Shown: piece after piece, positions 1 to 5,322 of the stretch
Position numbering within the stretch: the first letter of the stretch is position 1
Layout of the letters: each line of letters begins with the position of its first letter
DNA from: Rhodobacter sp.
Lineage (GTDB): Bacteria; Pseudomonadota; Alphaproteobacteria; Rhodobacterales; Rhodobacteraceae
Direction: 5' to 3'
DNA: 5,322 nucleotides
NCBI GenBank assembly: GCA_013824055.1
Contig: PNNE01000108.1
Span: forward strand, 1-5,322
Made by a program: the position numbers and the translations under genes
The notes under the pieces: generated by a model
The model's database searches: none
Seen by the model: only the letters and a program-made list of their open reading frames with translations
Told to the model about the DNA's origin: nothing

Positions 1-2
1 TC

Positions 3-1394
3 TCAGGCCTCGACCCACAACCCCTCGTCCTTGACGATCTTGTAGGCCTCGTCCAGCGAGGTCTTCGCGCGGCTGATCAGGATGTCGATCTCGTCCGTCG
101 TGATCACCAGCGGCGGAGCGATGATCATCCGGTCCCCCACCGCCCGCATGATCAGATCATTGGCAAAGCACCGCTCCCGCGTCCGGTAGCCGACATTCGC
201 GCTTTCGGGGAATTTCGCCCGCCTGGCCTTGTTCGGGGTCAGGGCAATCGACCCCATCAGCCCCACCAGCTTTGCTTCGCCCACCATCGGATGCTCGGCA
301 AGCGCCTCCCAGCGCTCTTTCAGATAGGGATGCGCCACGTCGCGGACATGCTCCACGATCTTTTCGTCCTGCAGGATCCGCAGATTCTCCAGCGCGACCG
401 CCGCCGCGACCGGGTGGCCCGAATAGGTGTAGCCGTGGAAGAACTCTCCGGCGCCACCGACAACCTCGGCCACCTCGTCACAGACGATCGACCCGCCGAT
501 CGGCTGGTACCCCGACGACAACCCCTTCGCGATGGTCATGATGTGCGGCTTGATCCCGAAGGTCTGCGACCCGAACCATTGACCCGTGCGCCCGAAGCCG
601 GTGATCACCTCGTCCGCGATCAACAGGATGCCATACTTGTCGCAGATCCGCTGGATTTCCGGCCAGTAGGTCTTTGGCGGGATGATCACCCCCCCCGCGC
701 CCTGCACCGGCTCGCCGATGAAGGCCGCCACGTTGTCGGGGCCCACCTGGAGGATCTTCTCCTCCAGCTGCCGGGCACGTGCCAGGCCGAAGTCATCCTC
801 CGACATCTCGCCACCCTCGCCCCACCAGTAGGGCTGGTCGATATGCTCGATCCCGTCGATCTTGCCGCCATGCGCGTGGATCGGCTTCATCCCGCCAAGG
901 CTGCCGCCGCCCATCGTGGACCCGTGATAGCCGTTCCACCGCGCGATGATCGTCTTGCGCCAGGGCATGCCCTTGACGTCCCAGTACCGCCGCACCAGGC
1001 GGATGTTGGTATCGTTCGCCTCAGAGCCCGATCCGGCGAAGAAGACGTGGTTCAGGTCGCCCGGAGCCAGCTTGGCGATCTCTGCCGCCAGGGCGATGGC
1101 CGGGACATGGGTCGTCTGGAAGAAGGTGTTGTAATAGGCCAGCTCCTCCATCTGCCGCGCCGCGACCTGCGCCAGTTCCTTGCGGCCATAGCCGATGTTG
1201 ACGCACCACAGGCCGGCCATCCCGTCGATGATCCGGTGCCCTTCGCTGTCGGTCAGCCAGACCCCCTCGCCCCGGGTGATGACCCGCGCACCCTTGGCCG
1301 CCAACCCCGCCTTGTCGGTGAAGGGATGGAAATGGTGTGCCGCGTCCAGACGCTGCAACTCGGCCGTCGGCATGTGGTTGGTGATCATGTTCAT
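3..1394 (-). CDS. Class III PLP-dependent aminotransferase (omega-amino acid/amine:pyruvate transaminase type)
   Basis: Predicted cytoplasmic fold-type I PLP enzyme, 463 aa, a normal full length for class III transaminases. It should move an amino group from an omega-amino acid, amine or polyamine to pyruvate or a similar acceptor. Visible motifs: substrate-pocket Trp63 in GMAGLWCVNIGYGR, phosphate-binding GSGSEAND (121-128), cofactor-stacking Tyr156 in NGYHGST, GEPVQGAGG (227-235), Asp261 in ADEV contacting the pyridine nitrogen, Schiff-base Lys290 in TIAKGLSSG, Thr323 in GYTYSGHP, and Arg417 in IMRAVGD, which matches the flipping arginine of the Chromobacterium omega-transaminase. From memory it closely resembles the crystallised Ruegeria pomeroyi omega-transaminase, including the NHMPTAELQ start. 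The ATG at 1394 is chosen because GAGGT lies 10 nt upstream; the in-frame ATG at 1388 is farther from it. The gene follows the GntR gene and has its own predicted promoter with two operator-like palindromes. Family is certain; the exact substrate (putrescine, beta-alanine, another amine) cannot be read from sequence. Confidence 0.96.
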   Translation of the reverse strand: MNMITNHMPTAELQRLDAAHHFHPFTDKAGLAAKGARVITRGEGVWLTDSEGHRIIDGMAGLWCVNIGYGRKELAQVAARQMEELAYYNTFFQTTHVPAIALAAEIAKLAPGDLNHVFFAGSGSEANDTNIRLVRRYWDVKGMPWRKTIIARWNGYHGSTMGGGSLGGMKPIHAHGGKIDGIEHIDQPYWWGEGGEMSEDDFGLARARQLEEKILQVGPDNVAAFIGEPVQGAGGVIIPPKTYWPEIQRICDKYGILLIADEVITGFGRTGQWFGSQTFGIKPHIMTIAKGLSSGYQPIGGSIVCDEVAEVVGGAGEFFHGYTYSGHPVAAAVALENLRILQDEKIVEHVRDVAHPYLKERWEALAEHPMVGEAKLVGLMGSIALTPNKARRAKFPESANVGYRTRERCFANDLIMRAVGDRMIIAPPLVITTDEIDILISRAKTSLDEAYKIVKDEGLWVEA

Positions 1395-1403
1395 GGGGGG
1401 GTG

Positions 1404-1408
1404 ACCTC
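1404..1408 (-). promoter_or_regulatory. Ribosome binding site of the aminotransferase, followed by a seven-C run
   Basis: GAGGT on the minus strand lies 10 nt before the ATG at 1394 and fixes the start choice. The spacer is mostly an uninterrupted run of seven C residues (1395-1401). Such a run could slip during replication and change the spacing by one base, but seven is short for phase variation. Confidence 0.6.
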
Positions 1409-1445
1409 GCGGAATCAGCAGGGCGATCTGCCCCGTCTTGCCCGC

Positions 1446-1474
1446 AGGATATGATCAAACGCCCCGCCGTTCAA
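1446..1474 (-). promoter_or_regulatory. Predicted sigma70-type promoter of the aminotransferase
   Basis: On the minus strand TTGAAC (1474-1469) and TATCCT (1451-1446) are separated by exactly 17 bp, each matching 4 of 6 consensus bases. Transcription would start near 1438-1440, giving a leader of about 45 nt. The element lies directly between and against the two TTTGATCA palindromes, which strengthens the case for a regulated promoter. Predicted by eye; no start site is known. Confidence 0.5.
1451..1459. promoter_or_regulatory. Second operator-like site TTTGATCAT in the aminotransferase promoter
   Basis: On the minus strand TTTGATCAT carries the same TTTGATCA core as the perfect palindrome, centred 29 bp from it. 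It fills the end of the -35/-10 spacer and overlaps the first base of the -10 box, so a bound protein would hinder RNA polymerase. That position fits a repressor, possibly with two dimers bound or with looping between sites. It is less symmetric than the upstream site. Confidence 0.45.
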
Positions 1475-1476
1475 GA

Positions 1477-1490
1477 AATTTGATCAAATT
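1477..1490. promoter_or_regulatory. Perfect 14-bp palindrome AATTTGATCAAATT, putative GntR operator
   Basis: AATTTGATCAAATT is a perfect inverted repeat in otherwise GC-rich DNA, ending 2 bp upstream of the predicted -35 box of the aminotransferase. FCD-type GntR regulators bind short palindromes as dimers, and the same core appears upstream of the adjacent GntR gene. Assigning it to that regulator is inference from position and recurrence. Confidence 0.6.
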
Positions 1491-1510
1491 CTGTCGGAGC
1501 TTTCTCTTCT

Positions 1511-1544
1511 CCAAATATCCCGGGGGTTTGGGGGCAGCGCCCCC
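1511..1544 (-). repeat. Intergenic hairpin element (G-run/C-run), possible terminator of the GntR transcript
   Basis: On the minus strand GGGGGC (1544-1539), loop GCT and GCCCCC (1535-1530) form a 6-bp stem. AAA, a second C run and GGGATATTTGG (1521-1511) follow. The second C run (1526-1522) could pair with the same G run, giving an alternative fold. I recall strings of this form scattered through Rhodobacteraceae intergenic regions, so it is probably a dispersed repeat. It lies downstream of the GntR gene and could end its transcript, although there is no uninterrupted U tract. Confidence 0.5.
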
Positions 1545-1589
1545 ATCACCCGAGGAGGAGGCGAAGCCCGACGACGAGACAAGAGGAAC

Positions 1590-1603
1590 GCGCCGCAAGG
1601 CGC
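1590..1603 (-). terminator. Small GC hairpin just after the GntR gene, weak terminator candidate
   Basis: GCGCC-TTGC-GGCGC on the minus strand is a perfect 5-bp stem with a 4-nt loop, beginning 16 nt after the GntR stop codon. It is followed by GTTCCTCTTGTC, which is pyrimidine-rich but not a true U tract. It may act together with the second hairpin farther downstream. The short stem leaves chance occurrence possible. Confidence 0.3.
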
Positions 1604-1618
1604 TCGATCAGAAAGCCG

Positions 1619-2275
1619 TCAGTGCCCCTCGGCCAGGGCCTGCCGGATATGATCCACGCCCTGCTGGATGTCCTGCTCGATCGCCCGCGAAAGACCCTTC
1701 GCGTCCCCCGCCCGCATCGCCGCCAGCGCCTCGCGGTGCAGGTCCGGAGCGACCTCGCGGCCATAGCGGTCGATCACCGCCCGCAAGGATGGCCCCGCCC
1801 GCAGCCACAAGGACCGCGCAAGGTCCAGCAGCACCGGAGCCTCCGCCGCCTCGTACAGCGCAAAGTGGAAGGCGTGGTTCGCTGCCAGATAGTCGGGCAG
1901 CTTGCCCGCCTCGATCGCCCGGTTCACCGCCCCGTCGATGGCTTCCAGCCGGTCGATCTGCGCCGGCGTCAGGCGCGGGGCCGCAAGTTCCGCCAGCTTC
2001 GGCTCGATCGCCAGGCGCGCAAAGGCCACCTGCTCCAGCAGCTCCGGGGACAGTTCCGGCACCGCCACCCGCCGGTTGCCCTGTGGCAGCAGCGCGCCCT
2101 CGGCCGTCAGCCGCCGGATCGCCTCGCGCACCGGGGTCATGCCTGCGCCCAGATCGGTGATCAGCCCCTGGATCGTCACCGGTGCGCCGGGGGCAAGATG
2201 GCCATAGAGGATCATGTCGCGCAGCCGCGCGTAGGTGATCTCGTGGCTGGGGATCTTGCGGCTTTCGGCGTCCAT
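1619..2275 (-). CDS. GntR-family transcriptional regulator, FCD (FadR-like) subfamily
   Basis: DNA-binding regulator of 218 aa, a usual length for this subfamily. Residues about 8-72 form the N-terminal winged helix-turn-helix, with the typical TYARLRDMILYGHLAPG start and the recognition-helix signature MTPVREAIRRLTAEG (46-60). Residues about 80-210 are an all-helical FCD effector domain (QVAFARLAIEPKLAELAA, then NHAFHFALYEAA). Of the usual FCD metal ligands, His137 and His180 are present. The customary Asp is Asn133, and the last His appears to be replaced near Gln201/Asp202, so metal binding may be altered or lost. AAGGGA sits 6 nt before the ATG. The gene lies between the glycosidase and the aminotransferase, with TTGATCAA palindromes upstream of both itself and the aminotransferase. 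Likely a repressor of itself and the aminotransferase, with an amine or amino acid as inducer; the ligand is unknown. Confidence 0.93.
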   Translation of the reverse strand: MDAESRKIPSHEITYARLRDMILYGHLAPGAPVTIQGLITDLGAGMTPVREAIRRLTAEGALLPQGNRRVAVPELSPELLEQVAFARLAIEPKLAELAAPRLTPAQIDRLEAIDGAVNRAIEAGKLPDYLAANHAFHFALYEAAEAPVLLDLARSLWLRAGPSLRAVIDRYGREVAPDLHREALAAMRAGDAKGLSRAIEQDIQQGVDHIRQALAEGH

Positions 2276-2298
2276 CGGGGTTCCCTTCGGCTGCCCCC

Positions 2299-2326
2299 TT
2301 TATGACGGCATCTCCCCGGCAATCAA
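2299..2326 (-). promoter_or_regulatory. Predicted promoter of the GntR gene
   Basis: On the minus strand TTGATT (2326-2321) and CATAAA (2304-2299) are 16 bp apart, each matching 4 of 6 consensus bases. The leader would be short, about 15-20 nt, and contains the AAGGGA ribosome binding site (2287-2282). A TTGATCAA palindrome lies 3 bp upstream of the -35 box, the same arrangement as at the aminotransferase. Weaker than that promoter; read-through from the glycosidase operon is also possible because no hairpin separates them. Confidence 0.35.
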
Positions 2327-2329
2327 GAG

Positions 2330-2337
2330 TTGATCAA
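2330..2337. promoter_or_regulatory. TTGATCAA palindrome upstream of the GntR gene, putative autoregulatory operator
   Basis: TTGATCAA is a perfect 8-bp palindrome, within ATTTGATCAA on the minus strand. It lies in the 66-bp gap between the glycosidase stop and the GntR start, just upstream of the predicted -35 box. It shares ATTTGATCAA followed shortly by TCTTGA with the aminotransferase promoter. This supports autoregulation by the GntR protein; it is inferred, not shown. Confidence 0.5.
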
Positions 2338-2341
2338 ATCC

Positions 2342-3919
2342 TCACAGCGGTTTGGGCGTGTAGCTGAACCGCGTCACTTCCGCCGTCCAGCCCTGCCCCG
2401 TCAGGTCATGCGCCACGACGCCGACGAAGGCCCCGGTAAAGCTGGCATGCTCGCCCCGCCCGCCTTCGTCCGACACCACCGAGGCATCCAGCTCCGGCCC
2501 CACCGCCACCCCGCCCACACTGAACCGCTGCACCGCCCGGTCGACGGTCACGCCCAGCGTCACCTTGCCCTGCGGCACCGGGAACCGCCCGTGGAAGGTC
2601 AGCGCCTCGCCCGGCCAGTCGCCCAGGCAGGACACCAGCGTCACCACTCGCGCCCCCGCTTCCCGCGTGACCAGGGCCGCATGGAACTTGTGGCGGTTGT
2701 AATAGGTGATCAGCCCCGCCGCCCGCTGCCAGTTCGGCGGGTCGGCCAGCACGTCGCACTCTGCCGCATAGGACGGCTCATCCTGCCGCCGCGCGACCAG
2801 GGACTGCTCGAACCAGGACCCCAGGCTTTCCCGCCCGATCAGCCGCAACGCGCCCCCGGTCATCTGGAAGATCCGATCCGGGTGTGGCGTCCGCAGCCAC
2901 TGGAAATCGTCCGGCAGCACGGGACCAGAGAAGTCATGCTCCACCGCCCCCGGCACCACCCGCTCCACCGGCAGGTCGATGGTCGAAGGCGGCAGCATCC
3001 CCCCGTCCTTCAGCCAGAGCCACCCGTCGCGCCAGATGACCTCGGCCAGCCCGGTCTCGCGCCCCGTGGCGCAGAACAGTCCGCGCGGCCCCTGCTGCGG
3101 CCGCCCGCAGAGGAACGAGTGCCAGAACCGCCCGTCGTGCCCCTCGACATACTGCCCATGCCCCATCCGCTGAATCGGGTTCTGCGGATCGAACCGCGCC
3201 GTGATCACATGCTTGGCGGGGTGGGTCTCATACGGCCCCCGGATGTCCCGCGACCGCGCCAAAGTCACCGCATGGTCATAGCCCGTCCCGCCCTCGGCCG
3301 TGGTCAGGTAGTAATACCCGTCGTGCCAGAACAGGTGCGGCGCCTCGGTCAGCCCCAGGTCCGTCCCGGTGTAGATCGTCGTCACCTCGCCCAGAAGACC
3401 CTCTTCCGGGTGCCATTCCTGCAGCTCGATCCCGTCGAACAGGTCATTGGCCGGGTTCAGGCCCGTTCCCTTGCCACGATGGTTCCAGCGCATGTTGACG
3501 AACCATTTCCGCCCGTCGCGGTCATGGAACAGCGACGGGTCAAAGCCCGAGGAGGTCACATATTTCGGGTCCGACCAGTCCCCATCCACCGTCGCGCAGG
3601 TGACGATGTAGTTGTGCGCGTCCTTGAAGGCCCCATCCAGCCGCTTGACATCGGTGTAGACCAGCCAGAACCGCCCGTCGGCATGGGACAGGCACGGCGC
3701 CCAGATGCCGCAGCTGTCCGGGTTCCCGCGCATGTCCAGCTGAGACGCCCGCCGCAAGGGGCGGCTGACCAGCCTCCAGTTCACCAGATCGCGGCTGTGG
3801 TGGATCTGCACCCCCGGATACCATTCGAAGGTCGAGGTCGCGATATAGTAATCCTCGCCCACCCGGCAAAAGCTCGGATCGGCATTGAACCCACGGATAA
3901 CGGGATTTTCCAGCATCAT
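2342..3919 (-). CDS. Glycoside hydrolase family 43 beta-xylosidase-type enzyme
   Basis: Glycosidase of 525 aa, close to the roughly 530-540 aa of GH43 subfamily 11 beta-xylosidases. The N-terminal five-bladed beta-propeller (about 1-310) carries the inverting catalytic residues: base Asp14 in FNADPSF, pKa-modulating Asp127 in GFDPSLFHD and general acid Glu192 in LTEAPHL. His254 in RMGHGQY matches the conserved pocket histidine. The opening is typical of the Selenomonas-type enzymes (GxDYYIATSTFEWYPGVQIHHSRDLVNW). Residues about 330-522 form the C-terminal beta-sandwich domain that closes the active site in this subfamily. There is no signal peptide, so it should act in the cytoplasm, releasing xylose or possibly arabinose from imported short oligosaccharides. 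It follows the oxidoreductase gene across a 93-bp gap holding a hairpin. The start is ATGATG; the second ATG at 3916 has the better spacing (6 nt) from AAGAGG. Family is certain; exact sugar preference is inferred. Confidence 0.95.
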   Translation of the reverse strand: MMLENPVIRGFNADPSFCRVGEDYYIATSTFEWYPGVQIHHSRDLVNWRLVSRPLRRASQLDMRGNPDSCGIWAPCLSHADGRFWLVYTDVKRLDGAFKDAHNYIVTCATVDGDWSDPKYVTSSGFDPSLFHDRDGRKWFVNMRWNHRGKGTGLNPANDLFDGIELQEWHPEEGLLGEVTTIYTGTDLGLTEAPHLFWHDGYYYLTTAEGGTGYDHAVTLARSRDIRGPYETHPAKHVITARFDPQNPIQRMGHGQYVEGHDGRFWHSFLCGRPQQGPRGLFCATGRETGLAEVIWRDGWLWLKDGGMLPPSTIDLPVERVVPGAVEHDFSGPVLPDDFQWLRTPHPDRIFQMTGGALRLIGRESLGSWFEQSLVARRQDEPSYAAECDVLADPPNWQRAAGLITYYNRHKFHAALVTREAGARVVTLVSCLGDWPGEALTFHGRFPVPQGKVTLGVTVDRAVQRFSVGGVAVGPELDASVVSDEGGRGEHASFTGAFVGVVAHDLTGQGWTAEVTRFSYTPKPL

Positions 3920-3922
3920 GAA

Positions 3923-3928
3923 CCTCTT
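3923..3928 (-). promoter_or_regulatory. Ribosome binding site of the glycosidase, pointing to the second ATG
   Basis: AAGAGG on the minus strand is 3 nt before the first ATG (3919) and 6 nt before the second (3916). The second distance is nearer to normal, so translation may begin at codon 2. The protein would change by only one residue. Confidence 0.6.
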
Positions 3929-3936
3929 GTATGGAG

Positions 3937-3970
3937 ACGGGCGGAGGGACCCCTCAATCCCTCCGCCCGT
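3937..3970 (-). terminator. Strong intercistronic hairpin between the oxidoreductase and glycosidase genes
   Basis: A perfect 13-bp inverted repeat (ACGGGCGGAGGGA at 3937-3949 and its complement at 3958-3970) encloses an 8-nt loop. It lies 42 nt after the oxidoreductase stop and its 3' arm ends 8 nt before the glycosidase Shine-Dalgarno sequence. On the minus strand the bases after it are CTCCATAC, not a U tract. It may therefore be a partial terminator or an mRNA-stabilising intercistronic structure that tunes relative expression rather than a full stop. It could also affect access to the nearby ribosome binding site. Confidence 0.55.
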
Positions 3971-4012
3971 TGCGGCCGACCCGACAGGGAGGCGTCAGGT
4001 CAGGGCCAACCC

Positions 4013-5146
4013 TTAGCGCAACAGCGCCCGCGCCTCATCCGGCGACAGCGCCGCCGGCCGGGTGCAGGTGGTGGTCAGCGTCACAAAGCCCCCCGTCTCG
4101 CCCGAGGTCAGGCAGGCCGTCATCACATCCACCCCATGCAGCGTGCGTTCCAGCGAGCAGCGCGCATCGCGCCCGCCCTGCAGCGCTGCCACCATGTCGG
4201 CCAGCCCTGCCGTGCGGTAGTTCGCCAGCGCGCCATGCTTGGGATGTTCCTGGTTCGGCACGCCGAACGGGTGATCCCAGGGCGCGACCTCGGTCAGGGT
4301 GCCATCCTTGTCCGCCACCTCCACCACACCGCCGAAGAAGTTCGGATCGGGGACATAGAGCGTGCCTTCGGTCCCGTAGAACTCGAAATGGTTGCGCTTG
4401 TGGTGCCAGACGTCCCAGCTGGTCGTCAGGTTCACCACCGCGCCGTTGTGGAACTCCAGCAGCGCATGGATGTTCGTCGGCGTCTTGACCGGGATCTCCT
4501 GCCCCGCCCGCGCGCCCGAGCCGATGGTCCGCGTCGGCGTGGCCGAAGAGGTGATCGCGCCCACACGGCGAACCGGCCCCAGGAAGTTGATCAGGTTCGC
4601 CACGTAATATGGCCCCAGGTCCAGCATCGGACCCGCACCCGGCAGGAAGAAGAACTCCGGGCTCGGGTGCCAGCCTTCCGGCCCGTGGTTCTGCACGCAG
4701 GCCACCGCCGTGGTGATCGTGCCGATCCGCCCCTCGTCGATCAACGCCCGCGCCTGCTGATGCGCACCGCCCAGGAAGGTGTCCGGCGCGCAGCCGACCG
4801 CCAGCCCCTTTGCCGCCGCAAGGTCGCGCAGCGTCTTGCCTTCCTCCAGCGTCAGCACCAGCGGCTTTTCGGAATAGGCGTGTTTCCCGGATTCGAGAAT
4901 CCGCTTCGTCACCGGGTAATGCGCGTCCGGGATGGTGAGGTTGATCACCACGTCCACGTCCTTGTTCGTCAGCAGGTCATCGACCGACTGCGCACGCACG
5001 CCGAACTCCTCGGCCCGCGCCTTGGCGGCCTCGATGTTCAGGTCGGCGACGCTGCGCACCTCCAGCCCCTTGAACAGGGGTGCCAGCCGCAGATAGGCGC
5101 TGGAGATATTGCCCGCCCCGATGATCCCGATACCAAGATTTGCCAT
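4013..5146 (-). CDS. Gfo/Idh/MocA-family NAD(P)-dependent oxidoreductase
   Basis: Predicted cytoplasmic sugar or polyol dehydrogenase of 377 aa, typical for the family. The N-terminal Rossmann domain (about 1-125) has the dinucleotide-binding motif GIIGAGNIS (7-15), an acidic residue after the second strand (Asp35 in VADLN), which suggests NAD preference, and the signature EKP (93-95) with catalytic Lys94. The C-terminal alpha/beta domain has the active-site segment GPMLDLGPYY (172-181). Asp176 matches the conserved Asp, while Tyr180 replaces the usual catalytic His, as in the glucose-fructose oxidoreductase branch where a Tyr serves. GAGGA lies 8 nt before the ATG and overlaps the stop codon of the upstream isomerase gene, so the two are surely co-transcribed. 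The downstream neighbour is a GH43 glycosidase, which favours a role in oxidising or rearranging a sugar released from plant polysaccharide. The substrate cannot be assigned from sequence. Confidence 0.93.
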   Translation of the reverse strand: MANLGIGIIGAGNISSAYLRLAPLFKGLEVRSVADLNIEAAKARAEEFGVRAQSVDDLLTNKDVDVVINLTIPDAHYPVTKRILESGKHAYSEKPLVLTLEEGKTLRDLAAAKGLAVGCAPDTFLGGAHQQARALIDEGRIGTITTAVACVQNHGPEGWHPSPEFFFLPGAGPMLDLGPYYVANLINFLGPVRRVGAITSSATPTRTIGSGARAGQEIPVKTPTNIHALLEFHNGAVVNLTTSWDVWHHKRNHFEFYGTEGTLYVPDPNFFGGVVEVADKDGTLTEVAPWDHPFGVPNQEHPKHGALANYRTAGLADMVAALQGGRDARCSLERTLHGVDVMTACLTSGETGGFVTLTTTCTRPAALSPDEARALLR

Positions 5147-5154
5147 TTGTCTGT

Positions 5155-5159
5155 TCCTC
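5155..5159 (-). promoter_or_regulatory. Ribosome binding site of the oxidoreductase, overlapping the isomerase stop
   Basis: GAGGA is formed from the last two bases of the upstream TGA stop codon plus the next three bases, 8 nt before the ATG. Ribosomes finishing the isomerase would be placed to restart here, which suggests translational coupling. Confidence 0.65.
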
Positions 5160-5322
5160 AGAAGGATTTGGCCGAAGCGATCGAGCGGGCTGCAAACCGC
5201 GCATCGTCCTTCGGGTTGTCGTGTTCCATGACGAAGTGTCTGACCCCGATCTTGCGCAGCGCCGCCATGATCGTCGGCCAGTCCACGGTGCCGTGGCCCA
5301 CGTCCGACCAGCCATCCTCGTC
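5158..5322 (-). CDS. Sugar phosphate isomerase/epimerase (xylose isomerase-like TIM barrel), C-terminal part only
   Basis: The window edge cuts this gene, leaving the last 54 codons and a TGA stop at 5160-5158. The translation begins DEDGWSDVGHGTVDWPTI, continues through ALRKIGVRHFVMEHDNPKD and ends SIASAKSF. The pattern of a GxGxVDW segment, an amphipathic helix ending in GV, a beta strand and an EHDNP motif is typical of the last barrel strands of the sugar phosphate isomerase/epimerase family (IolE/xylose isomerase-like, AP endonuclease 2 fold). Members are often paired with Gfo/Idh/MocA oxidoreductases, as here with only 11 nt between the genes. The pair probably acts in sequence on one sugar or inositol-like substrate. 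The N-terminal active-site residues are outside the window, so substrate and completeness are unknown. Confidence 0.85.
   Translation of the reverse strand, partial: DEDGWSDVGHGTVDWPTIMAALRKIGVRHFVMEHDNPKDDARFAARSIASAKSF

Noticed and set aside
75..158. Several TGATCA/GATCA repeats within the aminotransferase gene near its 3' end
   Set aside because: They encode ordinary codons for Ile, Met and Asp residues and lack the flanking AT bases of the intergenic palindromes; GATC is frequent throughout this DNA.
291..1454. Long plus-strand open frame (387 codons) opposite the aminotransferase
   Set aside because: It is antisense to a gene with every class III transaminase motif. Its translation is rich in Arg, Asp, Pro and Leu with no recognisable domain, as expected from a GC-rich complementary frame.
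1021..1458. Minus-strand open frame (145 codons) overlapping the start of the aminotransferase
   Set aside because: It is an alternate frame of the same strand with a Gly/Arg/Asp-rich translation and no ribosome binding site or domain.
1438..2305. Plus-strand open frames (240 and 227 codons) opposite the GntR gene
   Set aside because: The translations are low-complexity Pro/Arg/Ala or Arg/Gln-rich, and they overlap a clear GntR coding region. They are shadows of high GC content.
3920..4012. Possible small RNA gene or attenuator leader peptide in the gap before the glycosidase
   Set aside because: Only the single hairpin is visible; there is no leader open frame with repeated codons and no recognisable promoter or riboswitch fold.
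3931..4488. Plus-strand open frame (185 codons) across the intercistronic hairpin and the 3' end of the oxidoreductase gene
   Set aside because: It is Pro/Ser/Arg-rich with no domain, begins inside the hairpin region and lies antisense to a well-supported oxidoreductase.

Overview
The window is GC-rich DNA whose genes all read on the minus strand. It is most like an alphaproteobacterium of the Rhodobacteraceae (Rhodobacter/Paracoccus/Ruegeria group). Three things suggest this: strong G/C preference at third codon positions, an aminotransferase that I recall as very close to a crystallised Ruegeria (Silicibacter) pomeroyi omega-transaminase, and a G-run/C-run hairpin followed by a CCCGGGATATTTGG-like string that I associate with intergenic regions in this family. 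No database was searched.

Read in the direction of transcription (high to low coordinates), the window opens with the last 54 codons of a sugar phosphate isomerase/epimerase (5158-5322). A Gfo/Idh/MocA NAD(P)-dependent oxidoreductase (4013-5146) follows after 11 nt. Next is a gap with a perfect 13-bp hairpin (3937-3970), then a cytoplasmic GH43 beta-xylosidase-type glycosidase (2342-3919). These three look like part of a carbohydrate-catabolic operon: the glycosidase would release sugars from imported oligosaccharides, and the dehydrogenase and isomerase would process sugars or sugar derivatives. Any transporter genes would lie outside the window.

The second block is a GntR/FCD-type regulator (1619-2275) and, after a 224-bp gap, a class III PLP-dependent omega-aminotransferase (3-1394). 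The gaps upstream of both genes hold copies of an AT-rich palindrome built on TTTGATCAAA. In each case it sits just upstream of a plausible -35 box, and a second copy in the aminotransferase promoter abuts the -10 box. This is the strongest regulatory signal in the window and suggests that the GntR protein controls itself and the aminotransferase. The gap 1395-1618 also carries two short hairpins that may end the regulator transcript.

All five genes belong to known families. I see no clearly new system, no mobile element, no CRISPR array and no RNA gene. The points most worth following are the three-site palindrome, the intercistronic hairpin just ahead of the glycosidase ribosome binding site, and the tyrosine in place of the usual catalytic histidine in the oxidoreductase.
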